A stretch of 64,000 nt of DNA from Platycnemis pennipes (taxonomy: Eukaryota > Arthropoda > Insecta > Odonata > Platycnemididae): contig OW121850.1 in NCBI GenBank assembly GCA_933228895.1, positions 34,853,773-34,917,772 on the forward strand, given 5' to 3'. Positions 34,682 to 44,365 of this stretch are shown piece after piece; position 1 is the stretch's first letter, and every line of letters begins with the position of its first letter. The notes below the pieces were generated by a model. That model did not search any database. It was given only the letters and a program-made list of their open reading frames with translations, and had not been told where the DNA came from. Position numbers and translations under genes: made by a program.

Positions 34682-34840
34682 CTGCGTGAAGGTTTCTCGG
34701 GTCCTCCACCGGGTTATTGCGTCCATGTCTGCCGATGTTTAGATTCAGGGTTTCTGAAGATGATGACCGAGTCGGAAATCGGAACGTCGACAGACATGAA
34801 CGTAATAACCCAGTGGAGGACCTGAGAAACCTTCACGCAG
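34682..34840. mobile_element. 159-bp foldback element with hammerhead-like centre
   Basis: Nearly perfect inverted arms of about 57 bp (left start CTGCGTGAAGGTTTCTCGGG; right end on the other strand CTGCGTGAAGGTTTCTCAGG). The centre (about 34757-34790) reads GATGATGACCGAGTCGGAAA and then TCGGAACGTCGAC. That order recalls a hammerhead core: TGATGA, short stem, AAA, GTC. The element interrupts the RTE copy 2 reading frame and has no coding capacity. Confidence 0.75.
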
Positions 34841-35650
34841 CAGATACGCCGGGAAAGCACCAGATCTTTCTTCATTTTCCTCTTCGATTACTTCCGCTCT
34901 AAGATAGCTTCCATTGTACAACTCTTCTAAGTATTCTTTCCATTTCTTCACTTTATCCTCATGTTCAGTTAAAAGTTCTCCATTCTTGTCCCTGATGCTG
35001 TTACATTTGTAGCCCATTCCTTGAAGATATTTCTCACCATCCTATAGGCAACTTCCACATTTCCAATTGGGAGGTTGCTTTGTACATCTTTGCATAGATC
35101 CTTCATCCACATTTCCCTTGCTTTTCTTGCTTTATGGTTTATTTCATTCCTGATTCTTTCATAGCGAAGTTGCCCTTCTCCAGTTTCCACATTTTTATAT
35201 TTTCTTCTCTATTCAATCAATTCTAAGACTTATTCTGTAATCCATGGCTTCTTCTTGACAACTTTTCTTCTCCCCAAAGATTCTTTTCCAGCTTCCTTTA
35301 GCCCGATTTTGATGTTCTCCCATCTCTTTTCCACTGATTTCACAGTCAAATACTCTTCTATTTTTTTTCCACTGCCTTCTGAAAGGCCAGCCGTTGTTGA
35401 GGTTCATTTAGTTTCTCTACTTGCCGTAAATTCTTCATTGATTTCTTCAATTTCTTGAGTTTTAAGTGGCATCTCATGATCAATAAGGTGTGGTCACTGT
35501 CCATATTTGCACCCGGGTAACTTTTGCAGTTCTTCACCTGGTTTCTGAACCTCTGCTTCACTAAAATATAATCAATTAGAAATATTCTTCTTCTCCGCCC
35601 ATTTTCCAGGTATATCTTCTCCATTGGTGGCTTTTAAAAAATGTGTTTGC
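34841..35650 (-). pseudogene. RTE copy 2, linker between endonuclease and RT
   Basis: Several minus frames carry blocks shared with RTE copy 1: LIDYILVKQRFRNQVKNC and SYPGANMDSDHTLL (the IDYIL and SDH motifs of the APE-type endonuclease, about 35490-35600), then IRNEINHKARKAREMWM (about 35115) and RDKNGELLTEHEDKVKKWK (about 34960). Frame changes and stops break the chain. Confidence 0.8.
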
Positions 35651-36186
35651 CACCACCAACTTGTATTTTGTGCAGAATTCTATAAGTTTTTCTCCTCTCT
35701 CATTTCAATTTCCCAAGCCATATTTTCCTCTTATTCTTCCATGTTTACCTTCGCCAACGACAGCATTTCAATCTCCTAAAATGATCAAGTTTTCTTCTCT
35801 TTTTATGTGCTTTATTACATTCATGATATCCTCATAGATTTCTTCCACTTCTTCATCTTTGTAGTCTGATGTAGGCATGTAAATTTGTACCACAGTGGTA
35901 TCTGTAGGCTTGGTCTCAATCTTCACCATTATAATCCTCTCGCTGTACTACAGGAAGCTCTTCACATGCAGTCCTGCACTCTTCCTGAGCATTATGCGTA
36001 CTCTAGCATTACCATTCAGTGATCTGGTGTGAATAATTCTATAGGTTCCACTCCAAAAGTGTCTTTCTTCAGGCCATCTCATTTCACTGATTCCTAATAC
36101 ATCAAGGTCCATTCTCCACATTTCCATCTTCAGGTTCTCCAGTCTTCCGCAGGGCCGAAGTGATCGCACGTTCCACGTTCCTACCC
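35651..36186 (-). pseudogene. RTE copy 2, endonuclease N-terminal part
   Basis: The minus frame from 36169 reads MRSLRPCGRLENLKMEMWRM, then LDVLGISEMRWP, the first catalytic Glu motif of the APE-like endonuclease, then the YRIIHTRSLNGNA block. A frame break near 35945 follows. Beyond it the remaining endonuclease, including the GDWNA-type block near 35765, is read in other frames. Confidence 0.8.
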
Positions 36187-37084
36187 TAAAATATATAATC
36201 TAGTTTATATTATTAATAATAAATCTAGTTTCAGCGATAAAAGTACAAAAATTTCAGTATTTACATACAAGGGTTGGAAATTAAGGATGATAAAATTTTT
36301 GATTCAGTTGCTGAAAGAAAACTTTTAAACATCGATAAGAATCGAACTCCATTACCTGCAGTGCACTACCCCACTCTAAAAAAACGTATATATGTATAGG
36401 TTGATGGTATCAGTATTGAGAATTGATAAATTTTGGTATTGATTTATCTCTAGTTCTTTTCCTGTTCTGTTTGGTAGAAGCATTGTTTTTACTTTCGGAT
36501 AGAATTTCCTTCCACGCAAAGTTGGAAAAACCATAGACAGTGTATTTTGGAATTCTAATTTCAAAGCTTTGTTAATAAGTTCAGGTGAAAGATTTTTGTT
36601 TGCATAGTAAGCTGGATTTCTAACGTAATCTAGATATGCTGAAGTTTCCATTGAAGGGGAAGGTTAGTTCATTATTTCCATTTCACTTTCAAGAATGGGG
36701 CCTTCTTCTGGTGGCAGATCAGTCAAATTGCTACAGTTATCAGGACAAATTCTAAAGTTATCGACTAAGGGGAAGTAAGGGTAAAAAATCACCATAACAG
36801 GTAACGTGCAGTGTAATCACGATCCGTAAGTCTGTCTTTTGACTGTACTGTGATGTGACCCATTGGCAATTTTGGGAGGAGGGGGCGAGAATAAGCCTGG
36901 AGGGATGCTAAGTTAGTTATGCTACTGGGTTACGTTCGGGGACCTTATGGTGGCCTTGACGACGGCACGGTGCGGCAGCCAAGGAAGAGCATAGATAGAT
37001 GCGACCGAAATAAAAGCTTTTGGCTAACTGAATGATTTTCTATGACTGCACGATGTTTTACTATACTACACTTAATGCTTAACA
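36187..37084. other. Sequence between the head-to-head RTE copies
   Basis: About 900 bp separating the two RTE 5' ends. It contains a minus-strand frame described separately; otherwise no recognised element. Confidence 0.5.
36376..36774 (-). pseudogene. Unidentified coding-like frame with one stop
   Basis: One minus-strand frame runs for about 130 codons, interrupted only by TAA at 36664-36666. The part after the stop begins METSAYLDYVRNPAYYANKN and includes LINKALKLEFQNT and VFPTLRGRKFYPKVK. The part before it contains NFRICPDNCSNLTDLPPEEG. Residue use looks protein-like rather than random, with few low-complexity runs. I do not recognise the family. It may be an exon or relic of a host or element gene. 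No splice sites were assigned. Confidence 0.3.
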
Positions 37085-37667
37085 TTTATTTATTGTTATA
37101 ACTTTTCGGCTCGTGGCTGAGCTTAAAGCCACCGAGTGCATCCGCCAGGTTGCGGATGGTGGGTCGACCTCTAGATATAGGGGTTAGCTGCGAGATAAGC
37201 GAGTTTACTCGTCGAATAAGCAGTCGTGGACAAAAAGCGACGGCATTCCGAGGGGGTATTGGTCTATCCCTGGGTAAGATAGGCCTCTAAATAATACAGA
37301 ACCTGTGAAGATGCCGTGACTTGGCGACGGGAGGCCGCTAATAGTTATGCTTCTCATCACCCGGAGGAGAGGGCAGCAGCTCTTCTTCACATGAGTGAAG
37401 GTGGAGACCACAGTGGTCGGTATAGCGACACTCATTTCACTACAGGTGTGGTAACATGTACCTTAACAACTGTAGTACTGTGATGTGGAAGGCAAGGGGA
37501 AACCACCACATACTATCCCGAGGAGTTGCAGCTACTTCACTCTTTCCTTTATTATCAAGACGTGATAGCAACCTCTCGAGTAAAATAGTCCCCCATTCGG
37601 ATCTCCGGGTGGGGACTACCCGAGAGAGTACATCAGTCAAGTGTGATAGTCATTTTAGAGTAGGAAC

Positions 37668-38390
37668 GTGCGATCACTTCGGACCTGCGGAAGACTGGAG
37701 TACCTGAAGATGGAAATGCGGAGAATGGACCTTGATGTATTAGGAATCAATGAAATGAGATGGCCCGAAGAAGGAGACTTTTGGAGTGGAAGTTATAGAA
37801 TTATTTACACCGGATCACTGAATGGTAATGCTGGAGTAGGCATAATGCTCAGGAAGTGTGCAGGACTGCACTTGAAGAGCTTCCTGCAGTACAGTGAAAG
37901 GATTATAATGGTTAAAATTGAAACTAAGCCTACAGATACCATTTTGGTGCAAGTTTACATGCCTACGTCAGACTACAAAAATGAAGAAGTGGAAGACATC
38001 CACGAAGATATCACTGAAGTAATAAAACAGGTAAGAGGAGAAGAAAACCTTATTATTTTAGGAGACTGGAATGCTGTTGTCGGCGAAGGTCAAGATGGAA
38101 GAATAGCTGGAAAATATGGATTGGGAAACCGAAACGAAAGAGAAGAAAGACTGCTGGAGTTCTGCACACAACATAAGTTAGTGATTACTAACACATTGTT
38201 TAAAAATCACAACCGAAGAAGATACACATGGAAGATGCCAGGAGACAGAGGAAGATATCAAATAGACTACATTTTAGTGAAACAGAGGTTCAGGAATCAG
38301 GTGAATGACTGCAAAAGCTACCCAGGTGCAGACATCGTCAGCGACCATCATTTAGTGATGAAGAAATGCAATCTAAATTCAAGAAATTGA
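37668..38390 (+). pseudogene. RTE copy 1, APE-type endonuclease
   Basis: A 240-codon open frame with the hallmarks of a LINE endonuclease that nicks target DNA for target-primed reverse transcription. It has DLDVLGINEMRWP near residue 25 (catalytic Glu), VQVYMPTSD near residue 98, NLIILGDWNAVVG near residue 130 (Asp/Asn pair), IDYILVKQRF near residue 205 and IVSDHHLV near residue 228 (Asp-His). The usual upstream GTWNVRSL start is shortened compared with RTE copy 2, so the original start is unclear. It overlaps the next frame at 38366, a probable frameshift within one ancestral ORF. Read from the element it would be non-functional without the RT. Confidence 0.85.
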
Positions 38391-39196
38391 AGAAAACAGT
38401 AAAGAACATTTGGCAAGTAGAAAAACTGAAGGAAGCTCAACATCAGCTGGCATTTCAAAAAGCAGTGGAAAACAACATAGGAGAGAACCTGGATGAGAAA
38501 TCAGTGGAAGAGCCTTGGGAAAACATTTTATGTGGACTACAGGAAGCCGCAAAAGAAGTTCTTGGAAGAAGAAAAGTTGTTAAAAAGAAGCAATGGATCA
38601 CGGAAGAAGTCTTAGTGCTGATTGAAGAAAGAAGAAAGTACAAGAATGCGAAAACTGATGATGGGCAGCTTTGCTACAAAAGAATAAGGAACGAAGTAAG
38701 TCGCAAAGCCAGGAAAGCTAGAGAAATGTGGATGAACAATCTGTGCGAAGATGTACAAAACCTTGCCCTTGGAAAGGTGGAAGCTGCCTATAAGACAGTG
38801 AGGAACCACTTCAAGGAGCGGAGCGCAAGATGCAATGCTATAAGAGACAAGAATGGAGAACTTTTGATTGAAAATGAAGACAAAGTGAAGAGATGGAAAG
38901 AATATCTGGAAGAGTTCTACAATGGGAACAATCTCAGCTTGAAAGTTGTTGAAGAGGAAAGCGAAGTCGAAAAGGATGATATGGGAGCATCAATATTGAG
39001 ATTGGAATTCCACGCAGCAGTAAGGGACCTTCAGATGAATAAGGCTGCTGGAATTGATGATATACCTGCAGAACTGATAAGGAATGCAGGAGAGAGGACA
39101 TTGGCTACATGTACTCAACAGGAGAAATACCCAGGGACTTTGAGAAAAACGTCATCATTCCTATTCCCAAAAAGCAGAGAGAGCGGAGAAATGTGA
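38366..39196 (+). pseudogene. RTE copy 1, linker and start of RT
   Basis: A 276-codon frame. It opens with a Lys-rich linker (KKLKKTVKNIWQVEKLKEAQ), continues with WITEEVLVLIEERRKYKNAK and IRNEVSRKARKAREMWM, and reaches the first RT blocks DLQMNKAAGIDDIPAELIRNA, where LINE RTs have KAxGxDGIPxE. After about residue 245 the frame leaves the RT: the expected block PKKQR-AEK-ENFRTISL is split over other frames (39120-39220), showing small indels. Confidence 0.8.
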
Positions 39197-39662
39197 AAAT
39201 TTTAGGACTATAAGCCTGATGACACATGCATAAAAGATATCGACAAGGATCATCTACAGAAGAATAGAATGAAAAGCAGAGAAGTTACTGGATGAAGATC
39301 GATTTGGATTCAGGAAAAGTAAGGGTACAAGAGAAGCAATATTGGCCCTTAGACTGCATATAGAGAAGAGAATGGAGAAGAACAAACTGACCTTCATTGC
39401 ATTTGTGGATTTAGAGAAGGCTTTTAACCATGTGGATTGGAATTTAATGCTTGGAATTCTGAAAGGAATTGGAGTGTCATACAGTGACTGAAGAATTATC
39501 CACAGTTTGTATAAAAACCAAGTAGCTATGATAAAATCTGGACTCAGCTGTGAAGAAGCAAGAATAAGGAAAGGAGTGAGACAAGGCTGTGCACTGTCTC
39601 CCATAATTTTTAATGTTTACATCGAGAGAGCCATCAATGAAGTCTAGGAGAAGTGTTCTGGA
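39197..39662 (+). pseudogene. RTE copy 1, RT core with frameshifts and stops
   Basis: In the continuing frame the order is DRFGFRKSKGT, FIAFVDLEKAFNHVDW with the first palm Asp, SYSD-stop-RIIHSLYKNQVAM, then RKGVRQGCALSPIIFNVYIE. Nonsense codons are TGA at 39489 and TAG at 39645. The catalytic residues that are visible are conserved, so decay is recent. Confidence 0.85.
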
Positions 39663-40352
39663 GTGAACATCCACGGAGAAACAATCAGCATGCTACGATT
39701 CACTGATGACATAGCTCTCATAGCAGAGACAGAGAAGGAGCTGAATAAGATGCTAACAACCATGGAAAGGGCAATGGCCATACATCAGCTGAAGATCAGT
39801 AAGAATAAAACTAAGATATTGGTGTGCAGCAAGAGAGAGGAGGCCAAAACCAACGTTATACTAGGAAAACAGAAACTGGAAGCGGTGAAAGAGTTGTGTT
39901 ACCTGGGAAGCAGAGTACCCAATGATAGACGAAGCAAGAAAGAAATAGTGAGTAGAATATCCCAGGCAAAGAGGGCATTCTATCAAAAGAAGAATCTAGT
40001 TACAGCTGGAAATACAAACTTGGAAGTAAGGAAGCAATTCATCAAAATGTATATCTGGAGCATGTTTCTTTACGCTAGTAAGGCATGGACGATGACAGCA
40101 GCGGAGAAGAAAAGGGTGGAAGCATTCGGAATATGGTGCTATCGAAGAATGATGAAGATAAAATGGATCGACCGAGTGACAAATAAAGAAGTCCTAAGAA
40201 GAGTGGAAGAAAAGAGAAGTCTGCTGAAAACTATGTATAGAAGGCGGGACATCTTAATCAGCCACATCTTAAGAGACGATGGCTTGATGAAGACAATCGT
40301 AGAAGAAAAAGTGAACAGGAAGAATGGAAAAGGCAGGCCTCGTATGAGTTAG
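39663..40352 (+). pseudogene. RTE copy 1, RT motif C to C-terminus
   Basis: A 229-codon frame in phase with the preceding RT core. It starts before ISMLRFTDDIALIAE, the palm motif usually written FADD; both Asp are kept. It then holds HQLKISKNKTKILVCS, ELCYLGSRVP, FLYASKAWTM and RRMMKIKWIDRVTN, all standard C-terminal blocks of RTE-like proteins, and ends with KNGKGRPRMS. The last codons before the 3' tail have probably lost the original stop position. Confidence 0.85.
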
Positions 40353-40482
40353 ATAGAACAGGTCTCAAAGGATGTGAAAGAGAGGAACTACGTTAATATG
40401 AATAGGTTGGCTGATAGAAGAATGGAGTGGAGGGGTGCATCAAACCAATCCGAGGATTGTTGACCCTTGATGATGATAATTT

Positions 40483-40611
40483 TTCAATAGGTATATAAAT
40501 TACTGTAAACACGTAACAATATTTACATTTAGTGATTTTCTTTATGCATTTTGAAATCCCCCAAATTTTTTATTCTCCCCCAAAATTTTTTTCTTTGGTG
40601 CAACTTGCGCC
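40483..40611. other. Link between two LINE fragments
   Basis: Short AT-rich stretch between the RTE 3' end and the following fragment. Confidence 0.4.
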
Positions 40612-41370
40612 ATGCATCCCCACTGTGGGCTGTCCTTGTTAAACTCATCACTGGCACCAGAAACTCTGTGGAACCTCATCCCACTTCATGTGGAAGCAGA
40701 GATTCAGGCTAGGAGAGCGGCCTATCGTCTCAAGTGTATGGGACAGTATGATAAAGGAAGATTCTTTGGTCATAGAAAAGTTTGGATGGAGCTCACAAAG
40801 ACAAGTCCCATCCTGGAGATGGCCAGTGATGGAATGAAAGCCAGGTTATACCAATCACCCCTCGATTTCAAGACCCGCTTCTATGACAGGGAATAGTAAG
40901 CTAGAGAAAAGGGTAAAGAATGTCATATTGGGACCATGTGTGGTATACTGATGGCTATGAGAAAGAAGGGAGAGTGGGAGCAGGGGTCTACAACTGTAAC
41001 ACACTAAGGAGGCTCTCAATCCCTCTGGGAAAATATGCAGCAGTGTTTCAGGCAGGGATATATGCACTTCTGAACTGTGTGTATGCCATTAGAGATTGGG
41101 ATACTCAACAGACCAATACATGCTGATACACATTTGCACTGATAATCAGGCGGCTGTGAAGGCCCTGATATCACCGTGGTGCTAATCGCAGCTGCTGCAG
41201 GAGTGTCGCTAGGCACTCAATGAGATAGGCATAAGTGGCAAGGTGGAACTTTTCTGGGCACCTGGTCATCCAGGCATATCCAGAAATGAGATGGCTGATG
41301 AGCTGGGAGGGCCGGATCCAGCGGCAATCCAATTGGACCAGAGTCAATCATACCAATTGCCACCTCAGTA
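40612..41370 (+). pseudogene. RNase H fragment of an I/Jockey/R1-type LINE
   Basis: The first frame (to 40896) contains LNSSLAPETLWNLIPLHVEA and ARRAAYRLKCMG, the linker before RNase H in such LINEs. The RNase H then appears in shifted frames: VWYTDGYEKEGRVGAGVY (first catalytic Asp, usual TDGS), AVFQAGIYAL (the second motif normally has Glu where Gly stands), CTDNQAAVKAL (Asp kept) and VELFWAPGHPGISRNEMADEL (His and the final Asp region kept). The RT domain is absent, so it is 5'-truncated and inactive. The RNase H domain separates it from the RTE copies. Confidence 0.8.
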
Positions 41371-43177
41371 GGGATAGCGGAAATTAGAATGTGGGGCTTA
41401 ATTAGTGAATTCTCCAGAAGGGTGGTTGGCACAATGGACTAATAGTGCCTTAGGGCCTCCTTGAGAGGAACTCCACCAAAAACACAATCTAATCTAATGT
41501 AGTTGATGTCACGAAAAGAAAAAAAAATCATTCTACTTGACTGGGATGAATGATGATGAATGGAATCAAAATGTGATTGATTTTTTTCTGTGGAAATTCT
41601 GATTTTGTTCATATCAGTGGATAACTCCATTAAGGTTTTTCGTAGCTAGATAAAATCCTCATACTCCTACTCTGCTTTACCTTTTTAAGCATCCCCTTCC
41701 ATTCACTATTTCTCTCTTTGAATCTGCTAACCTTCCACCTATTCATCTCATCTTAAATATCCATCTACTTCCTTCAAATTCCTCATTTAACTATATGTGT
41801 TCTTCACTTGGCTTCAAGTGCACCATCTCTCCTTAACAAACAATTTTTCTGTATCCACTGATGTCAACTAACTAGGTGAAAAGAAAAATAATCTTTGACT
41901 GCAGCAATAATGATACATGAAAAAATACCATGATTTGAAACAAAATAACTTTCAAATCATGGACAACAACTTCTGGGAAAACTTATCCTAGAATACTTCA
42001 ATATAAGTAAATACATACCCAAACCAGTATGCCTATAGTCCTGGATTGGCAGTATGTAGTTTGTAACTGATGAATGTCCTGTGCTGAGAGTTATGTTGCA
42101 AATACATATATCATTGGACTCCTCTGTATCATAAGTACTCTTAACCCTTTTGCTGCTGTGAACGTACCTAGCATGATCGCACGGTAGGCTGCTGTGAAAG
42201 TACTTTTTCGTTCTCATTGTAGCACTTTCTCTTTTCCGCCGCATGTGACGAGTAGGCTTACGGAGTGTGTGCCGCAGTGAAAGGGTTAAATACCACAAAT
42301 GCTCTTTAGATGAAATTGGCATGACAATATCGTCCATCACCATAAATTTGGTCTGGTGAAGCTCATAACTCCACCCTTCCTTCATGTAACCTCTTCATAT
42401 GAACACAGTTATCTTATGTCTTTAATTACCTACTGCACATATACTACATCCATGGCCTACTGATATGTTCATCCCAATCACTTTTTCTATGATAGCTCTC
42501 TTCATGTGGCGATTATCCATTAGATTTGATTGAAAAATTTCCATTTCTTATAGAATTTTGATGAGATATCTTTCTTCCAATTTTCTTAAAATTCACTAGA
42601 AAAACACCTATCATTATTATTCTACTAGCATGTAGTATAGCTGGGAATGACTTGTGTTCCCGCAGGACACAAATGATATTCTTGCTAAGCTCTGTGTACC
42701 TACTTCCTACCCCTCATCATTCAATCCAAACTGCCCCTTCAACTCCTGTCTTCCGCACTTACCTGTTATTCTTTTCCAAACAATGCCCTTCAAAGTACCC
42801 TCACCTCTTATTAACCATCCGTCCCACTCTGTCTTCCCCATATGTCTGTAATAAACTTTTGAGATCTCCCATACTGTTTAATCCTCACCACCGTAAATAC
42901 TCTTCATTCACCTTGCCAACCCAGTGTCAGAAGTCCCCACCGAGTCCTCTGTAATTCAGTCAGGTTTGAAATATGATATCAATCCACATTATAGTTTTAA
43001 GTGAAACTGAAGTTTTTTAGAGTCCACACCCTTGGCAAGCTAAGGGTCTGTGGTTTTCTGGGCCAAGACATCGCTTTTCTTTGTCAATTTATCAGCTGAA
43101 TCGTTAGGTATGACCATCACAAAAGTATGCAAAGAGATGAAGATAATCATAGACGGATTGACCTTGTGGAACTGCTA
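41371..43177. other. Unassigned sequence
   Basis: A pyrimidine-rich stretch occurs around 41660-41830 and 42700-42950. Frames up to 142 codons (minus strand 41957-42385) are not recognisable. Confidence 0.4.
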
Positions 43178-44365
43178 CATGATTAAAATGAAAACAATCA
43201 CTTGGTAAGATTCCATATGTATTTTTTGGCCTCAACCAGTTTCCATGTTAACCAACATCATTCTCAAGAGGTCTGGCAGGGACCAAGTGTATGGCAAGTC
43301 CTTAAATACAAGGGTTTCTGGGGGTATGGGAAGGGCTGGAGTTCTGATGAGGTCAGGGTGCAATTGGGAGAGTCCATTTTGTGGAGGAACTGAAAGAAAG
43401 TGGAAAGAAAAAAGGAGAGGGCTTGCAAGTTTATGGAGTGAGGAGAGCAATACGGGGTGGGTTATGCAGTGGGATGGTTAACAGTGGAAAAGAGTTTACA
43501 GGAAGTGTCGTTTAACAAACTGGGGCCATATAATTTATAGAATTTTCAAATTTCAAAGGATTCCAGGAAATTTAATTTGGGACTTTTTCCACATGTATGT
43601 AGAATCATATGGTTAAATTTGGATGTGTGACATTTCACATAAATCTTTTTAAAAGAATGACTTGGTGTCACTGTTAATGAAGGAATTAGAGCGTTCTCTG
43701 CACCTCACACTTATTTTTATCCCAGTTTGTCCAGTACAAAAGCACTTGTAGTTTGGTATATAACAGTGTAGTAGGTGCACTGTGCTATTGTCATTTGGTC
43801 GATGCTTCCTTGGGAGTTACACTACAGTTTACCAATAGTTTGAGTTGTAGAAGCAAACGTTTATATTTTCTTTTGAAAATGTTTTCTCTAGTTTTAACTC
43901 AAACCACCACCACAAGCATGCAGCCTGAGAAATTAATTCTTTGGATGGTTATTGACCACTTTAATAATACATAGGTTAAACCTCCATAAATTAAAATATG
44001 TATCGAGAAAGTACTTAACAGAAAATTGAGGAAAGATTCCATTGGTTTAATTACCACCATTCCCTCAGTCACAAGACCCAAACAAAAGTGGAAGAAGTTA
44101 CCCTTCACCAAGAAATTATCCTACAAACTGGTAAACTGTTGTGTAACTCCAAAGATAAGCATCAACCAAATGACAATAGCGGAGTGTACCTACTACAATG
44201 TGATACACTGAACTTAAAGTGCTTTTATAAAGGACAAACTGGAAGACAATTAAGTATCAGCCCCTGCCCTGACATCTTGAGAATGACGTTGGTTAACACT
44301 GAAACCAATAAATATGTGGAATCTTACATTGTTTTTATTTTAATCATGCAAAGAGATGTTATTAA
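43178..44365 (+). mobile_element. Penelope-like element remnant (PLE-2)
   Basis: Inverted repeats of about 100 bp flank the remnant (43178-43280 and 44257-44360). Both contain, in opposite orientation, TTAACCAACRTCATTCTCAAG and GTAAGATTCCA. Between them, near the right copy, is a GIY-YIG fragment. The right repeat on the plus strand includes TTGAGAATGACGTTGGTTAA then CACTGAAACC, which resembles a degraded hammerhead core. The RT is not recognisable. The arrangement parallels PLE-1. Confidence 0.65.
44020..44260 (+). pseudogene. GIY-YIG endonuclease fragment of PLE-2
   Basis: The plus-strand frame encodes a region ending DNSGVYLLQCDTLNLKCFYK followed by GQTGRQLS. GVY and YKGQTGR match the GIY and YIG halves of the nuclease core (YIGQTGR in intact Penelope proteins). 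The catalytic Arg of the TGR is kept; the Ile is replaced by Lys. The conserved downstream His/Glu segment is missing. A preceding frame (from 44026) carries TTIPSVTRPKQKWKKLP of unknown relation. Non-functional fragment. Confidence 0.65.

Larger units (their letters stand above)
32218..36186 (-). mobile_element. RTE-type LINE copy 2, nested and broken
   Basis: The 3' tail (TGATGATGATG-type repeat plus CTAGGATTGTTGACC) is at 32218-32250. The body resumes at 33363 and runs to the 5' end at about 36186, where CGTGCGATCACTTCGG matches the start of the endonuclease region in RTE copy 1. It is interrupted by a Penelope-like element (32252-33362), a 159-bp foldback (34682-34840) and a stretch of about 380 bp (33665-34045) with no LINE similarity. 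The short tail-like 3' end and endonuclease-RT layout fit the RTE clade. Confidence 0.85.
37085..40482 (+). mobile_element. RTE-type LINE copy 1, near full length
   Basis: A GC-richer 5' untranslated region (about 37085-37655) precedes an endonuclease-linker-RT coding region (37668-40352) and a short 3' region ending with GGATTGTTGACCCTTGATGATGATAAT, a simple-repeat tail. Layout and motifs fit the RTE clade. The endonuclease is intact; the RT is broken by frameshifts near 39110-39190 and stops at 39489 and 39645, so the copy is not autonomous. The precise 5' boundary is uncertain. Confidence 0.88.

Noticed and set aside
42652..42954. Pro/Ser-rich plus-strand ORF
   Set aside because: It is produced by a pyrimidine-rich stretch and has no conserved features.
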